Source: JADHLK01 sp038131695
GTDB lineage: Bacteria; Pseudomonadota; Alphaproteobacteria; Puniceispirillales; Puniceispirillaceae
NCBI GenBank assembly: GCA_038131695.1
Contig: JAYPQA010000007.1
Coordinates: 1 to 35,940, forward strand
Reading direction: 5' to 3'
Length of the DNA stretch: 35,940 nt
Part shown: positions 1 through 9,584 of the stretch, in pieces
Layout: each line of letters opens with the position of its first letter
Position numbering within the stretch: the stretch's first letter is position 1
Program-made: the position numbers and the translations under genes
Notes under the pieces: model-generated
What the model saw: only the letters and a program-made list of their open reading frames with translations
What the model was told of the DNA's origin: nothing
Databases searched by the model: none

Positions 1-2230
1 GAAAGGAAAATCACTGGCCCAGCAGAGGCCTGGCGCATCATTTGACCATTCAGACAGGCTGCCGGAAGCGCAATACCATGCCAGCTTCCCCACCCCTTTT
101 GCGCCCAGCGGATTGATGCGGGTCGGCACCGCATGGGTGGCCAGCCGGAAAAAGGGCAGATCATCTGCCAGCGGCATCCGGTAATCCATGAAAGAGCCAT
201 TCACCATCTGGCCATTCCCGTCATAAATTACCTGCTCGCCGAGTGCCTGGCCGATCCCTTGTGCAATACCGCCCTGCATCTGGCCTTCGACCAGCGCCGG
301 ATTCAGCACTGTGCCGACATCCTCAACCGCGGTATAATCCTCAACTCGTCACCCGGCCGGTTGCCGGGTCTATCTCTATCTCGCACAGGTGACAGCCATT
401 CGGATAGGTCGGCTGATCCGGCAGGAATTCTGACAAGATCGACAACCCGTCCGCCGCATTGCTGTGCTGGGCAATATCTGACCAGTCCAGCTGGCGGTCT
501 GTGCCGATGGCAGAAAAGCGGCCCTTGGCAAAGTGAATATCCTCAGCCCGGCAATCCAGAATACCGGCCGCGATGGCCTGGCCCTCAGCCAGCATCTGAT
601 CCAGCCCCAGCACCAGGGCTGAGCCGGCAACCACGGTTGAGGCCGAGCCGCCATTGCCGCGCCCGGAGGGCAGCAGATCAGTATCACCCTGGGCATAGAT
701 AATCTTCTCCAGACCAAGGCCCAGCCGCTCAGCAGCCAGGCGGCTGAAGGTGGTTTCATGGCCCTGGCCGACGCTCATCGCGCCCGGTGCCACCACCAGC
801 TGGCCATCCGGGCGCAGCGTCAAGCGCGCCACATCTTTTAGCACTTTTTTGAACGGGCCGCCGGCATTTTCCACCGGCATGGACAGACCGATACCGCGCA
901 GCTTTCCCGCCTGTTCTGAAGCCGCGCGGCGGGCGGCAAACCCGGCATAATCAGCCAGCCGCAGGGCCTTATCCATCACAGCTGGAAAATCGCCGCAATC
1001 ATAAAGGAAAGTCAGCTGGGTCTGGTAGGGCATCTGATCCGGCTGCACCAGATTCCGCCGCCGCAAATCAACCGGATCGATCCCCGCCTTGGCTGCCAGC
1101 CGGTCGATGGTTTTTTCGATAATATAGGTTGCTTCCGGCCTGCCAAAACCGCGATAGGGGCTGGTCGGCACACAGTTGGAATAGACAAAATCCAGTGCCG
1201 CACAAATCGCCCCGAATTGATAGGGCCCGGCAATCCCACCCAGATTGCTCAGCATCCCCTTTGTGCGGCGTGACAAATAGGCCCCAATATCGGCAGACAG
1301 CTCCACCGCAAATCCGGTAAAATGCCCGTCCCCATCCAGCCCCAGCCGGGCGGTTCCGGTAACCCCGCGGCCCTGATCATCTGAGATGAAGGCCTCGGTG
1401 CGCCCGGCGGCCCAGCTGACCGGACGGCGCAGCTGGCGGGCGGCCAGACAGACCAGCACATCTTCGCGGAACAGGCCGCCTTTCATGCCAAAGGAGCCGC
1501 CAACATCCTGAGCCAGAACCTGTATCTGATCAGCCTCCATTCCCAGCAGGCCAGCCAGCTCATTGCGCACCCCAAAGGGGCTTTGCGTCGCGGTGGACAG
1601 CACCAGCCTGCCCGCCTCATCAAAGGCGGCTGAGCTGGCGCGCATTTCAATCGTATTGGCCAAAACGCGGCTGATTTCAATTTCTACAGAAACCGTCACA
1701 ACCGACTTTTTCAGCAGCGCGGCCACCTCGTCCGGCGCGCCCAGCCGGTGGGCAGAGGCCAGATTGTCCGTCATGCCGGGCCAGACCGTGCGCCCGGCCG
1801 CGCCGCGATCATGGGGATGAATGGGCGTGGCCTCTTCTATATCCAGCTGCACCAGCTCAGCGGCATCCAGCGCCTGTTGCTGGCTGTCCGCGACAATCAT
1901 CACCAGCGGCTCGCCCAAATGGCGGATAGTGGTCTGGTTCAAAATCGGGCGCGGCGAGCGGGAGGTGGGCCCGCCATCCTGACGCACCACCTCGCCTGTC
2001 CAGACCATCTCCTCCAGCCCGGCCGCGGCCAAATCTGCGCCGGTCAGAACCAGCTGCACGCCGTCAGCTGCCCTGGCAGCCTGGCAGTCAAGGCCGGTCA
2101 GCTGCCCGCTGGCAACCGGGCTGCGCACAAAAACAGCGGCCAGACTGTCTGCTGGAAACAAATCTGCCGTATAGCGCCCCTGGCCAGTGACAAAGCGCCA
2201 ATCTTCCAGCCTGCCTGCCTGACTGCCCAT
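1..2230 (-). CDS. Molybdenum hydroxylase large subunit (CoxL / xanthine dehydrogenase-like), 3' end outside window, frameshifted
   Basis: Molybdopterin-binding catalytic subunit of the xanthine oxidase family, which hydroxylates a small carbon substrate with water. The intact frame gives 629 residues from the ATG at 2230, beginning with the usual small-domain motif (GRYTADL near residue 18). Visible motifs are GGSFGMK (244-250), PYRGFGRPEA (358-367), GQGHET (488-493) and GNGGSAST (525-532). The PYRGFGR loop lacks the AYxCSFR of true CO dehydrogenases, so this is a form II/xanthine-dehydrogenase-like member of unknown substrate. The frame stops at 341, but the family sequence resumes in another frame (EDYTAVEDVGTVLNP, then GAKGVG), with another break near 85-90, so the gene runs off the window. 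No FAD or 2Fe-2S partner subunit is visible; they may lie before position 1. The divergent BMP importer suggests a purine-type substrate (inference). Confidence 0.85.
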
Positions 2231-2356
2231 CTATTTGCAAAGCTCCCTGTTATTTCCAAGCTGATGCCGTTTATGTTACCAGCAAAGCAAGGGCAGTTGA
2301 AAAGGGAAATTTCCAACCCTGGCACAGGGCCGGAAAAGGGGCGGGCCGGGTTTTCT

Positions 2357-2578
2357 CTAAAAATCCGCTGTTTCCTGCGGATCCAGCCGATAGGTTTTCA
2401 GCCAAACCTCAGTGGTAAAAGAGGGGCCAGCATGGGCCGCGCGCAGGGGCCAGAAATCCGGCTCCAGCAGCTCGGTTATCTCGCTGTCGGTTTCCGCAGC
2501 CTCAGACTGCGTGTTTGCCAAGGCGCGATGCCGCTGCTGCCCGCCTCCCAAAATCTGCATTTTGTCAGCCAATTCCAT
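2357..2578 (-). CDS. Possible small hypothetical protein (73 aa)
   Basis: A 73-residue frame starting with ATG at 2578 and ending in TAG. Codon choice (GGC, CTG, GAG, GAT) resembles the neighbouring genes, and the composition (acidic middle, WLKTYRLDP near the C-terminus) is protein-like rather than shadow-like. No good ribosome binding site precedes the ATG, and I recognise no family. It could be the tail of a larger gene broken by an indel, or spurious. The 126 bases between its stop and the molybdenum hydroxylase start show nothing else. Confidence 0.35.
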   Translation of the reverse strand: MELADKMQILGGGQQRHRALANTQSEAAETDSEITELLEPDFWPLRAAHAGPSFTTEVWLKTYRLDPQETADF

Positions 2579-2719
2579 AGGTGGTAAAACGACCGGATCT
2601 GCCGTTTTATTAGTCGCTTTTTGTCCTGTTTTGCCGGTAACCGGATTAAGGCTGGACGAAAGGCGGCAAGCTGGCTAGGCTCAATTCCCGGTGGTTAGTC
2701 CGGGACAGGATGACGCTGG
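2579..2719 (+). promoter_or_regulatory. Leader of the BMP-type ABC operon with a possible RNA fold
   Basis: Non-coding stretch ahead of the ATPase gene. It contains a 6-bp stem TCCCGG (2686-2691) / CCGGGA (2700-2705) with an 8-base loop, and a purine-rich stretch before the ATG at 2720 that may serve for ribosome binding (AGGA at 2707-2710). The region could hold a cis-regulatory RNA, but I cannot assign a class by eye. Confidence 0.3.
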
Positions 2720-4285
2720 ATGGCACAACCGAAAACAACGAAAAACACGGCAAAAACGCCGCTTTTATCCGCGCTGAAGGTCAGTAAATCCTTTGGGGAT
2801 TTCGTGGCGAAGATCAGGCGATTGATTTTACCATATATCCGGGCGAGCTGCACGCCCTGCTGGGGAAAACAGGGCCGGCAAATCCACCTTCGTTAAAATG
2901 GTCTATGGGCTGCTGCAACCGGATAGCGGGCATTTTGAGTGGCAGGGTGAAAAAAATCCAGATCAGCAACCCGCAACAGGCGCGGGCCACCGGTATCGGC
3001 ATGGTCTTTCAGCATTTCTCGCTGTTTGAGGCGTTGAGCGTTGCTGAAAATATCCGCCTGGCCCTGCCTGCTGATTATCACTCGGAGGATCTGGCTGCCG
3101 AAATTGCCAGCAAATCGGCTGATTATGGTATTCCGCTCAATGCAGATCAGATTATCGCTGATCTGTCTGTCGGCCAGCGCCAGCGCGTGGAGATTATGCG
3201 CTGCCTGCTGCAAAATCCGGCCTTGCTGATTATGGATGAGCCGACCTCTGTTTTGACCCCGCAGGAGACCGAGCAGCTGTTTGCCGTTTTGCGGCGGCTG
3301 GCCGAGCAGGGCTGTGCGGTGCTGTTCATCTCGCACAAGCTGGATGAGATAAAGCAGCTGACCAGCCGGGCAACCATTTTGCGGGGCGGCCAGAAGGTGG
3401 CTGAGCTGGCGACACGCGAAAAGACCACCCGCCAGATGGCGGAATTGATGGTGGGCTCCGAGATAATGGATATAAAGCGGCGCAAGCCGCCGCGCGAACA
3501 AACCGCGCTCTTTGCAGTGGCCGGGTTGAACCGGCCGGCCCTCAGCCCGTTTGAGGTGGCCTTGAAAGATATTCATCTGACTGCCAATAAGGGCGAGATT
3601 CTGGGGATTGCGGGGATTGCCGGCAATGGGCAGGGCGAGCTGATGGAGGCGCTGACCGGGGAGTGGTGCCAGCCAGCCGGTCATACTATTCAGCTGGCCG
3701 GACAGGAATTATCTGCTGCCGGGCCGCTGGCGCGCCGCAAGGCCGGGGTCTGTTTTATCCCGGAAGAGCGCAATGGCCATGCCGCGGTCCCGTCGATGAA
3801 TTTGGCGGAAAATGCCTTGCTGACCGGCTATGAGGACCCGAAAACCGTCTCTGGCGGGGTGATCAGCCATGCTGAAACCCTGTCGAAGGCCGAAAAAATT
3901 GCCCAGACCTTTGATGTGCGCCGGCCCTCTGCCAATCCGCTGGCCTCCGCCCTGTCTGGCGGCAATTTGCAGAAATTTGTGGTGGGCCGGGAAATTATCA
4001 AAAAGCCGGGCGTGCTGATCGTCTCGCAACCGACCTGGGGGGTGGATGTCGGGGCCGCCCAATTCATCCGCAAGGCAATGACCGAGCTGGCCGAACAGGA
4101 TCAGCGGTGATTATGATCTCTCAGGATTTGGAAGAGATTTTCGCCATTTCGCACAAGATAGCGGTGCTGAATGACGGGCATCTCTCTGCCGCCAGACCGG
4201 CCGGGGAGATGACGGCTGAGGAAATCGGCCTTTGATGGGCGGGGCTGCCGACACAGCAGACCAGGCAGAAAGGGCAGCCAGATGA
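2720..4285 (+). CDS. BMP-family ABC importer ATPase (two nucleotide-binding domains), five apparent frameshifts
   Basis: Energises import of nucleosides or related solutes with the two permeases that follow. The product is the double-ATPase type (sugar/nucleoside family). The first domain reads KVSKSFGDF, then a Walker A region near 2860, signature LSVGQRQR and Walker B LLIMDEPTS; the second domain has LSGGNLQKFVVGRE and a QPTWGVDVGA region. The reading frame breaks near 2805, 2864, 2953 (a run of seven A), 4107 and 4232, but family sequence continues across every break. Restored Walker A would read GENRAGKST, with Arg where Gly is usual; this may be real or another error. The restored stop overlaps the permease start as ATGA (4282-4285), which supports the repaired frame and shows translational coupling. 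Either a degraded gene or sequence error; the intact downstream genes favour error. Confidence 0.8.
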
Positions 4286-5394
4286 TTATCCTGCATCCGC
4301 GCAAGCATATTCCGCTGCAGCTGACCTTGCTGGTGCCGGTCGTGTCGGTGGTGATCACGCTGTTTTTGGGAGCCTTGATTTTCGCCTTTCTCGGCTATCA
4401 TCCGATGGCCGCCTTGTATGAGTTTTTTGTCGCCCCGCTGAGCCGCCCGGATCAGCTGGGTAATTTGCTGGTCAAGGCCTGCCCCTTGATCATTATCGGC
4501 ACCGGGCTGGTTTTTTGCTACCGCGCCAATATCTGGAATATCGGGGCTGAGGGGCAGCTGGTTCTGGGCGCGCTGGGGGCCGGGTGGGTTGCCCTGTCCT
4601 TTCCGGAGGCGACAACCCCGTTTTTGCTGGTGGCGATGGCGGTGGCGGCGATGCTGGCCGGGGCGCTCTGGGCGGCGATACCGGCCCTGCTGAAGGTGCG
4701 CTTTTCAACGAATGAGATTTTGGTCTCGCTGATGCTGACCTATGTGGCGGCCTTGCTGATTGACTGGCTGGTGCGCGGGCCCTGGCGGGATCCGAAATCC
4801 TTTGGCTTTCCGCTGACCAGGCCCTATCCGGATGGCGGGGTGATTGACCCGATACTGATCCCCGGCATAGGGCGGCTGGGCCAGCTGCATTGGGGGGTTC
4901 TGATAGCCTTTATCGTGGCGGTGATTGGCTGGTTTTTCCTCTCGCGGATGCTGGGCGGCTTTCAGGTCAAGCTGATGGGCGATGCCCCGCGTGCAGGCCG
5001 CTTTGCCGGGTTCAGCCCGGGGCGGGTTACGCTGGGTGTGTTTTTGATCTCCGGCGCGCTGTCCGGGCTGGCCGGCATGATTGAGGTCTCCGCCAATATC
5101 GGCCAGTTACAGCCGAATGTGTCCTTTGGCTATGGCTTTACCGCGATCATTGTGGCGTTTCTGGCGCGCCTCAACCCGCTGGCAGTAATTGTCGCCGGGC
5201 TGGTGGTTGCGCTGGCTGAGTTGGGCGGGGATGCGGCGCAGATATCGCTGAAAATCCCGAAAGTGGTGACCGGCATTTTCAAGGGCATTTTGCTGTTTAT
5301 GCTGCTGGCCGGGGAAACGCTGACCCGCTATCAGCTGATCTGGGTGGGCCCGGGTAGCGGCGACCAGCCGGACAGCCCGGCAGGCAAGCAATAA
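4282..5394 (+). CDS. ABC transporter permease, BMP/nucleoside type (370 aa)
   Basis: Inner-membrane permease of the BPD_transp_2 family, the first of two forming the channel for the BMP-type importer. About nine or ten hydrophobic segments are visible. The family hallmark near residues 80-100 (FCYRANIWNIGAEGQL) matches the YufP/NupB type. The start overlaps the stop of the ATPase gene (ATGA), and the next permease begins 15 bases after its stop behind AGGGAGG, so the genes form one operon. Length is normal for the family and the frame is intact. Confidence 0.92.
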   Translation: MIILHPRKHIPLQLTLLVPVVSVVITLFLGALIFAFLGYHPMAALYEFFVAPLSRPDQLGNLLVKACPLIIIGTGLVFCYRANIWNIGAEGQLVLGALGAGWVALSFPEATTPFLLVAMAVAAMLAGALWAAIPALLKVRFSTNEILVSLMLTYVAALLIDWLVRGPWRDPKSFGFPLTRPYPDGGVIDPILIPGIGRLGQLHWGVLIAFIVAVIGWFFLSRMLGGFQVKLMGDAPRAGRFAGFSPGRVTLGVFLISGALSGLAGMIEVSANIGQLQPNVSFGYGFTAIIVAFLARLNPLAVIVAGLVVALAELGGDAAQISLKIPKVVTGIFKGILLFMLLAGETLTRYQLIWVGPGSGDQPDSPAGKQ

Positions 5395-5409
5395 GGGAGG
5401 CCGGCAACC

Positions 5410-6318
5410 ATGTATGAAGAATTGCTTTTGACCATCCTGCTGACCTCTGTGCCGCTGATTTTGGCAGCGACCGGAGAGCTGGTCGCTGAACGCAGCGGGG
5501 TTCTCAATCTGGGGGTTGAGGGGATGATGCTGATGGGGGCGGTCGCTGCTTTCGGGGCGGCCAGCCTGTCCGGCAATGTCTATCTGGGTATTTTGGGCGG
5601 CGGGATATCCGGGATGCTTGTTGCCGGTATCTTCGGCTTTTTTGTGCTGGGTCTGGCGACCAATCAGGTGGCAACCGGTCTGGCGCTGACGATTTTCGGG
5701 ACCGGCCTGTCCGGCCTTATCGGGGCGCCGCTGGTGGGCAAGGCGATTGACGGGTTGCCAGCCCTGGTGATTCCCGGCCTGTCCGAGCTGCCCTTGGTCG
5801 GCGTTTTGTTCCAGCTTGATTTGCTGGCCTATCTGTCGGTGCTGATTGTGGCGGTGACCAGCTGGTTTTTGATGCGGACAAGGGGCGGGCTCATCCTGCG
5901 GTCTGTGGGCATCAATCATGACAGCGCCCATGCGCTGGGCTATCCGGTTTTGTGGGTGCGGCTGGGGGCGGTTCTGTTTGGCGGTTTCATGGCCGGTCTG
6001 GCCGGGGCCTATCTGCCGCTGGTGCTGACCCCGCATTGGGCCGAACAGATGACCGCCGGGCGCGGCTGGATTGCGCTGGCGCTGGTGGTGTTTGCGTCCT
6101 GGCGGCCCTGGCGGGTGGTTATCGGGGCGGTCTTGTTTGGCGGGGTGACCATTATGCAGCTGGCCGGACAGGCAAAAGGCTGGACAATCCCGTCACAATT
6201 CTTGTCAATGATGCCATATATTGCCACTATCATAGTCTTGGTAGCCATATCGGGCCGCGGCCGTATCCAGTTCGGTGCGCCCGCGCATCTGGGAAAGAGT
6301 TTTCATGCAACCCGCTAG
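5410..6318 (+). CDS. ABC transporter permease, BMP/nucleoside type, second subunit (302 aa)
   Basis: Second membrane subunit (YufQ/NupC type). The N-terminal part carries the family pattern TGELVAERSGVLNLGVEGM (residues about 20-38) and is followed by roughly eight hydrophobic segments; GINHDSAHALGYPV in the middle is also typical. It is expected to pair with the preceding permease in the inner membrane. An AGGGAGG ribosome binding site lies just before the ATG. The binding protein follows after 43 bases, behind its own AGGAGAA. Confidence 0.92.
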   Translation: MYEELLLTILLTSVPLILAATGELVAERSGVLNLGVEGMMLMGAVAAFGAASLSGNVYLGILGGGISGMLVAGIFGFFVLGLATNQVATGLALTIFGTGLSGLIGAPLVGKAIDGLPALVIPGLSELPLVGVLFQLDLLAYLSVLIVAVTSWFLMRTRGGLILRSVGINHDSAHALGYPVLWVRLGAVLFGGFMAGLAGAYLPLVLTPHWAEQMTAGRGWIALALVVFASWRPWRVVIGAVLFGGVTIMQLAGQAKGWTIPSQFLSMMPYIATIIVLVAISGRGRIQFGAPAHLGKSFHATR

Positions 6319-6361
6319 GGGATTGCAGCTGAGTTAACCAAAGGAAAGGAGAACCCTGAAG

Positions 6362-7489
6362 ATGGGAAATGCAAAACTTATTATCGCCGCGCTAGTGGTG
6401 CTTATTGCGGCAGCCGTATTCTATATGATCGGCCAGCCGCCCCAGGAGAAGGAGACAGCTGACAGCGGCGCGCTGAAAGTCGGCTTTGTCTATCTGACCA
6501 ATCCGGGCGATCATGGCTGGACCTATGCCCATGAGGTGGGCCGCCAGCAGCTGCAGGATCATTTCGGTGACAAGATTGAGACCTCTTATGTTGAGAATGT
6601 GCCCGAAGGGCCGGATGCGGCGCGGGTGATTCGCGATCTGGTTGCCCAGGGTAACAAGATCATCTTCACCACCTCTTTCGGCTATATGGATCCGACCTTG
6701 CAGGTGGCAGGCGAATATCCGGATGTGTATTTTGACCATATCACCGGCTATAAGCGGGCCGCCAATATGGCGACCGGCAATATCCGCTTTTATGAAGGCC
6801 GCTATGTGCAGGGTGTGGTTGCCGGGCTGACAACCAAATCCAACCAGATCGGCTATCTTGGAGCCTTCCCAATCCCTGAGGTTATTCAGGGGATCAATTC
6901 CTTTGCCCGCGGCCTGCGTTCGGTGAATCCGGATGCCTCTATCAAGGTGGTTTGGGTGAATAGCTGGTATGACCCGGTCAAGGAAGCAGACGCGGCCAAG
7001 GTGCTGATTGCCGAAGGGGCCGATGTTCTGGCCCAGCATACAGACAGCCCGGCCATGCTGCAGACAGCTGAAAAGGCGGGTGTGAAGGGCTTTGGCCAAT
7101 CCTCTGATATGCATGAATTTGCACCCAATGCACAGCTCTTCTCCTCAGTCAATAATTGGGGGCCTTACTATATTGACCAGGTGCAAAAGGTTCTGGATGG
7201 CAGCTGGACAACCGGCGAGGGCCCGGACCATTGGGCTGGCAATACCTGGAAGGGTATCGGCGATGATTTCCTGGTGCTGACCGAGTTCAAGAATATGCCG
7301 GCTGATGTCGCGGCCAAGGCTGCGGCGGCGCGTGACGGCATCGCAAATGGCAGCCTGAATATCTTTGAGGGCCCGATGCAGGACAATGAAGGCAATGAGG
7401 TTCTGAAAGCCGGGCAGGTCATGGATGATGGCGGCCTGTGGGCGATGAATTATTATGTTGCCGGGGTAGAGGGCAAAATCCCGAACTAA
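6362..7489 (+). CDS. BMP-family substrate-binding protein (375 aa)
   Basis: Periplasmic binding component of the importer, a basic membrane protein (Bmp/PnrA-like) family member that typically binds purine nucleosides or related compounds. An N-terminal hydrophobic helix (residues about 4-24) lacks a clear lipobox or cleavage site, so it may be an uncleaved anchor. The mature domain opens with LKVGFVYLTNPGDHGWTYAH, the usual BMP opening, and later carries GADVLAQHTDSPAML and GFGQSSDMHEFAP. AGGAGAA precedes the ATG. It closes the operon and is followed by a strong hairpin at 7518-7543. The ligand cannot be read from sequence; the neighbouring molybdenum hydroxylase makes purines a reasonable guess. 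Confidence 0.93.
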   Translation: MGNAKLIIAALVVLIAAAVFYMIGQPPQEKETADSGALKVGFVYLTNPGDHGWTYAHEVGRQQLQDHFGDKIETSYVENVPEGPDAARVIRDLVAQGNKIIFTTSFGYMDPTLQVAGEYPDVYFDHITGYKRAANMATGNIRFYEGRYVQGVVAGLTTKSNQIGYLGAFPIPEVIQGINSFARGLRSVNPDASIKVVWVNSWYDPVKEADAAKVLIAEGADVLAQHTDSPAMLQTAEKAGVKGFGQSSDMHEFAPNAQLFSSVNNWGPYYIDQVQKVLDGSWTTGEGPDHWAGNTWKGIGDDFLVLTEFKNMPADVAAKAAAARDGIANGSLNIFEGPMQDNEGNEVLKAGQVMDDGGLWAMNYYVAGVEGKIPN

Positions 7490-7517
7490 CCTGTTCAACA
7501 GACAGACCAAAATAGCG

Positions 7518-7544
7518 AAAGGCAGGCTGGTGAGCCTGCCTTTT
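7518..7544. terminator. Bidirectional rho-independent terminator
   Basis: A perfect 11-bp stem (7518-7528 with 7533-7543) closes on a GGTG loop. On the plus strand it ends in TTTT, and the minus strand has the matching A/T tract. It lies between the convergent BMP operon and the MalK-type ATPase gene and can serve both. Confidence 0.85.
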
Positions 7545-7589
7545 CCTTTACCGCTCTTGCCAAAAACCGGCGGCGGCTGGGCGGGCCTG

Positions 7590-8687
7590 TCAGTTAATCC
7601 GCTCGCCGGACTCCACATCAAAATAAGAGGCTTTTTCCATATTGAAGGCGAAATCCATTGATTCGCCCGCGGCCGCCCGGGTTTCTGCTTTCAGGCGGGC
7701 GGTGACTTCCTTGCCGGACAGGCTGAGCAGCACAAAAGTATCCGCCCCGGCAGGTTCCACCACATCTACATCGCAGGCGGTTATATGCACATTCTTGCCG
7801 CTGCCGAAGGCGGCCTCGGTAATATCCTCAGGCCGGATGCCCAGCACCACCCGGTCCGGCAGATTCCTGGCTTTTTTATCCAGCAGGCGCAGCGGCTCGC
7901 CAGAGGGGCGTTCGATCACCAGCTCAGTGCCGCGGCCATTTTTGCGGGTCTGGGCGGTGACCAGATTCATCGCCGGGGAACCCATAAAATCAGCAACAAA
8001 CAAATTGGCCGGGCGCAGGTAAATCTCAGCAGGTGTGCCGATTTGCTGAACCAGACCGTCCTTCAGCACCACAATTTTGGTTGCCAGCGTCATCGCCTCA
8101 ATCTGATCATGGGTGACATAGACCATCGTGGCGTTCAGATTGTGATGCAGCTTTTTGATCTCATTGCGCATTTCAACGCGCAGCTTGGCATCCAGATTAG
8201 AGAGCGGCTCGTCAAACAGAAACAGCTTGGGATCGCGCACCAGAGCCCGCCCCATTGCCACCCTTTGGCGCTGGCCGCCAGACAGCTGGGCCGGGCGCCG
8301 GTTCAGCAAGGGCTCAATCTGCAGCTGGCGGGATACCTCAGCCAGCTTTTCCTGCTGCGTCTGCTTGTCAATGCCGCGCACTTTCATCCCGAAGGTAATG
8401 TTCTTGGCCACGGACATGGTGGGGTAGAGGGCATAGGATTGGAAAACCATCGCTATATCCCGGTCTTTCGGGCTGATCTCATTCATATTGCGCCCATCAA
8501 TGGCGATCTGGCCGCTGGTGACCGGCTCCAGACCGGCGATACAGTTCAAAAGGGTGGATTTGCCGCAGCCGGACGGGCCAACAAGCACCAGAAAATCACC
8601 GGACTCAATCTCGACATTCACATTTTTCAGAATTTGGAGCGTGCCAAAATTCTTGTTCAGCGCCTGTATCTGCAGAATTGGTGTCAT
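7590..8687 (-). CDS. Sugar ABC importer ATPase, MalK/UgpC family (365 aa)
   Basis: Cytoplasmic ATPase of the carbohydrate ABC importer encoded upstream on the same strand. Walker A GPSGCGKST is at residues 37-45, signature LSGGQRQRVAMGRAL from 135 and Walker B LFLFDEPLSNLDAKLR around 156-170. A C-terminal TOBE-like regulatory half follows (VVLGIRPEDI). Six bases separate it from the permease gene, so it is the last gene of a four-gene operon (binding protein, two permeases, ATPase). It corresponds to the fourth gene of gtsABCD in pseudomonads. Confidence 0.93.
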   Translation of the reverse strand: MTPILQIQALNKNFGTLQILKNVNVEIESGDFLVLVGPSGCGKSTLLNCIAGLEPVTSGQIAIDGRNMNEISPKDRDIAMVFQSYALYPTMSVAKNITFGMKVRGIDKQTQQEKLAEVSRQLQIEPLLNRRPAQLSGGQRQRVAMGRALVRDPKLFLFDEPLSNLDAKLRVEMRNEIKKLHHNLNATMVYVTHDQIEAMTLATKIVVLKDGLVQQIGTPAEIYLRPANLFVADFMGSPAMNLVTAQTRKNGRGTELVIERPSGEPLRLLDKKARNLPDRVVLGIRPEDITEAAFGSGKNVHITACDVDVVEPAGADTFVLLSLSGKEVTARLKAETRAAAGESMDFAFNMEKASYFDVESGERIN

Positions 8688-8693
8688 GGTTCC

Positions 8694-9584
8694 CTACCCT
8701 TTCACTGAACCAGCGGTGAGCCCGCGGATAAAATATTTGCCGGCGACGACATAGACGATCAAGGTGGGCAGCGCGGCGATAATCGCGGCTGCCATATCGA
8801 CATTATATTCCTTCACACCGGTGGTTGAATTCACGATATTGTTCAGCGCGACTGTTATCGGCTGGGTTCCGGCCTGGGAAAAGGAAACGCCAAACAGAAA
8901 ATCATTCCAGATCTGGGTGAATTGCCAAATAATTGTCACCACAATAATCGGAACAGACAAGGGCAGGAAAACCGACCAGAAAATGCGGAAGAATCCGGCC
9001 CCGTCAATCTTGGCTGCGCGCATCAGCTCTGGCGAAATCGATACATAGTAATTGCGGAAAAACAGGGTTGTGAAACCCAGCCCATAAACAACATGAACAA
9101 ATATCAGCCCCGGAATGGAACCGGCCAGACCCATCAGGCCCAGCAGCCGCGCCATCGGCAGCAAGACCACCTGAAACGGAATAAAACAGCCGAACAGCAT
9201 CAGCGAGAAAATCAAATTTGCCCCGCGGAACCGCCATTGGGCAATGACATAGCCATTGATCGCGCCCAGAAAGGTGGAAATAAGCACCGCCGGAACCGCC
9301 ATCACAATGGAATTCCAGAAATAGGGTTTCAGCCCCTCGCATTTGATTCCGGAACAGGCCGCAGACCAGGCCGTGCCCCAGGCATCAAAGGTTACCTCTC
9401 TTGGCAGGGAAACCAGCGAGCCGGTCTTGATCTCCTCAAGGCTTTTCAGCGAGGTGGTCACCATCACAAATAACGGCGCCAGATAATAGAGCGCAAACAG
9501 CACCAAAAGCAGATAGAGCAGCCAGCGCAGGGCGAGGCGCGTTATCTGGGTTGACGCCGTGCTGGCCAGATCACCTTGCATCAT
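8694..9584 (-). CDS. gtsC: Sugar ABC importer permease, MalG/GtsC-like
   Basis: Inner-membrane permease of the binding-protein-dependent family with about six hydrophobic segments. The frame is open from 9629, but I place the start at 9584 because GCGGAG precedes the tandem ATG codons there and this gives a short overlap with the stop of the other permease gene (9571). The EAA-like cytoplasmic loop (ELMRAAKIDGAGFFRIFWSVFLP region) is visible, as are the N-terminal YLAPLFVMVTTSLKS typical of MalG-type subunits and a C-terminal GLTAGSVKG. Substrate is inferred from the adjacent glucose-type binding protein. Confidence 0.9.
   Translation of the reverse strand: MMQGDLASTASTQITRLALRWLLYLLLVLFALYYLAPLFVMVTTSLKSLEEIKTGSLVSLPREVTFDAWGTAWSAACSGIKCEGLKPYFWNSIVMAVPAVLISTFLGAINGYVIAQWRFRGANLIFSLMLFGCFIPFQVVLLPMARLLGLMGLAGSIPGLIFVHVVYGLGFTTLFFRNYYVSISPELMRAAKIDGAGFFRIFWSVFLPLSVPIIVVTIIWQFTQIWNDFLFGVSFSQAGTQPITVALNNIVNSTTGVKEYNVDMAAAIIAALPTLIVYVVAGKYFIRGLTAGSVKG

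Noticed and set aside
1748..2587. Long plus-strand open frame opposite the molybdenum hydroxylase
   Set aside because: Low-complexity composition and antisense to a clear gene; a shadow frame caused by GC-rich codon use.
2640..2719. Guanidine-II (mini-ykkC) riboswitch, because of a GGACGAAAG stretch
   Set aside because: Only one ACGA-like loop is present and no clear paired tandem hairpins; not enough to call.
5107..6036. 309-codon minus-strand open frame opposite the BMP permeases
   Set aside because: Gln/His/Arg-rich, no family features, fully antisense to two well-supported permease genes.
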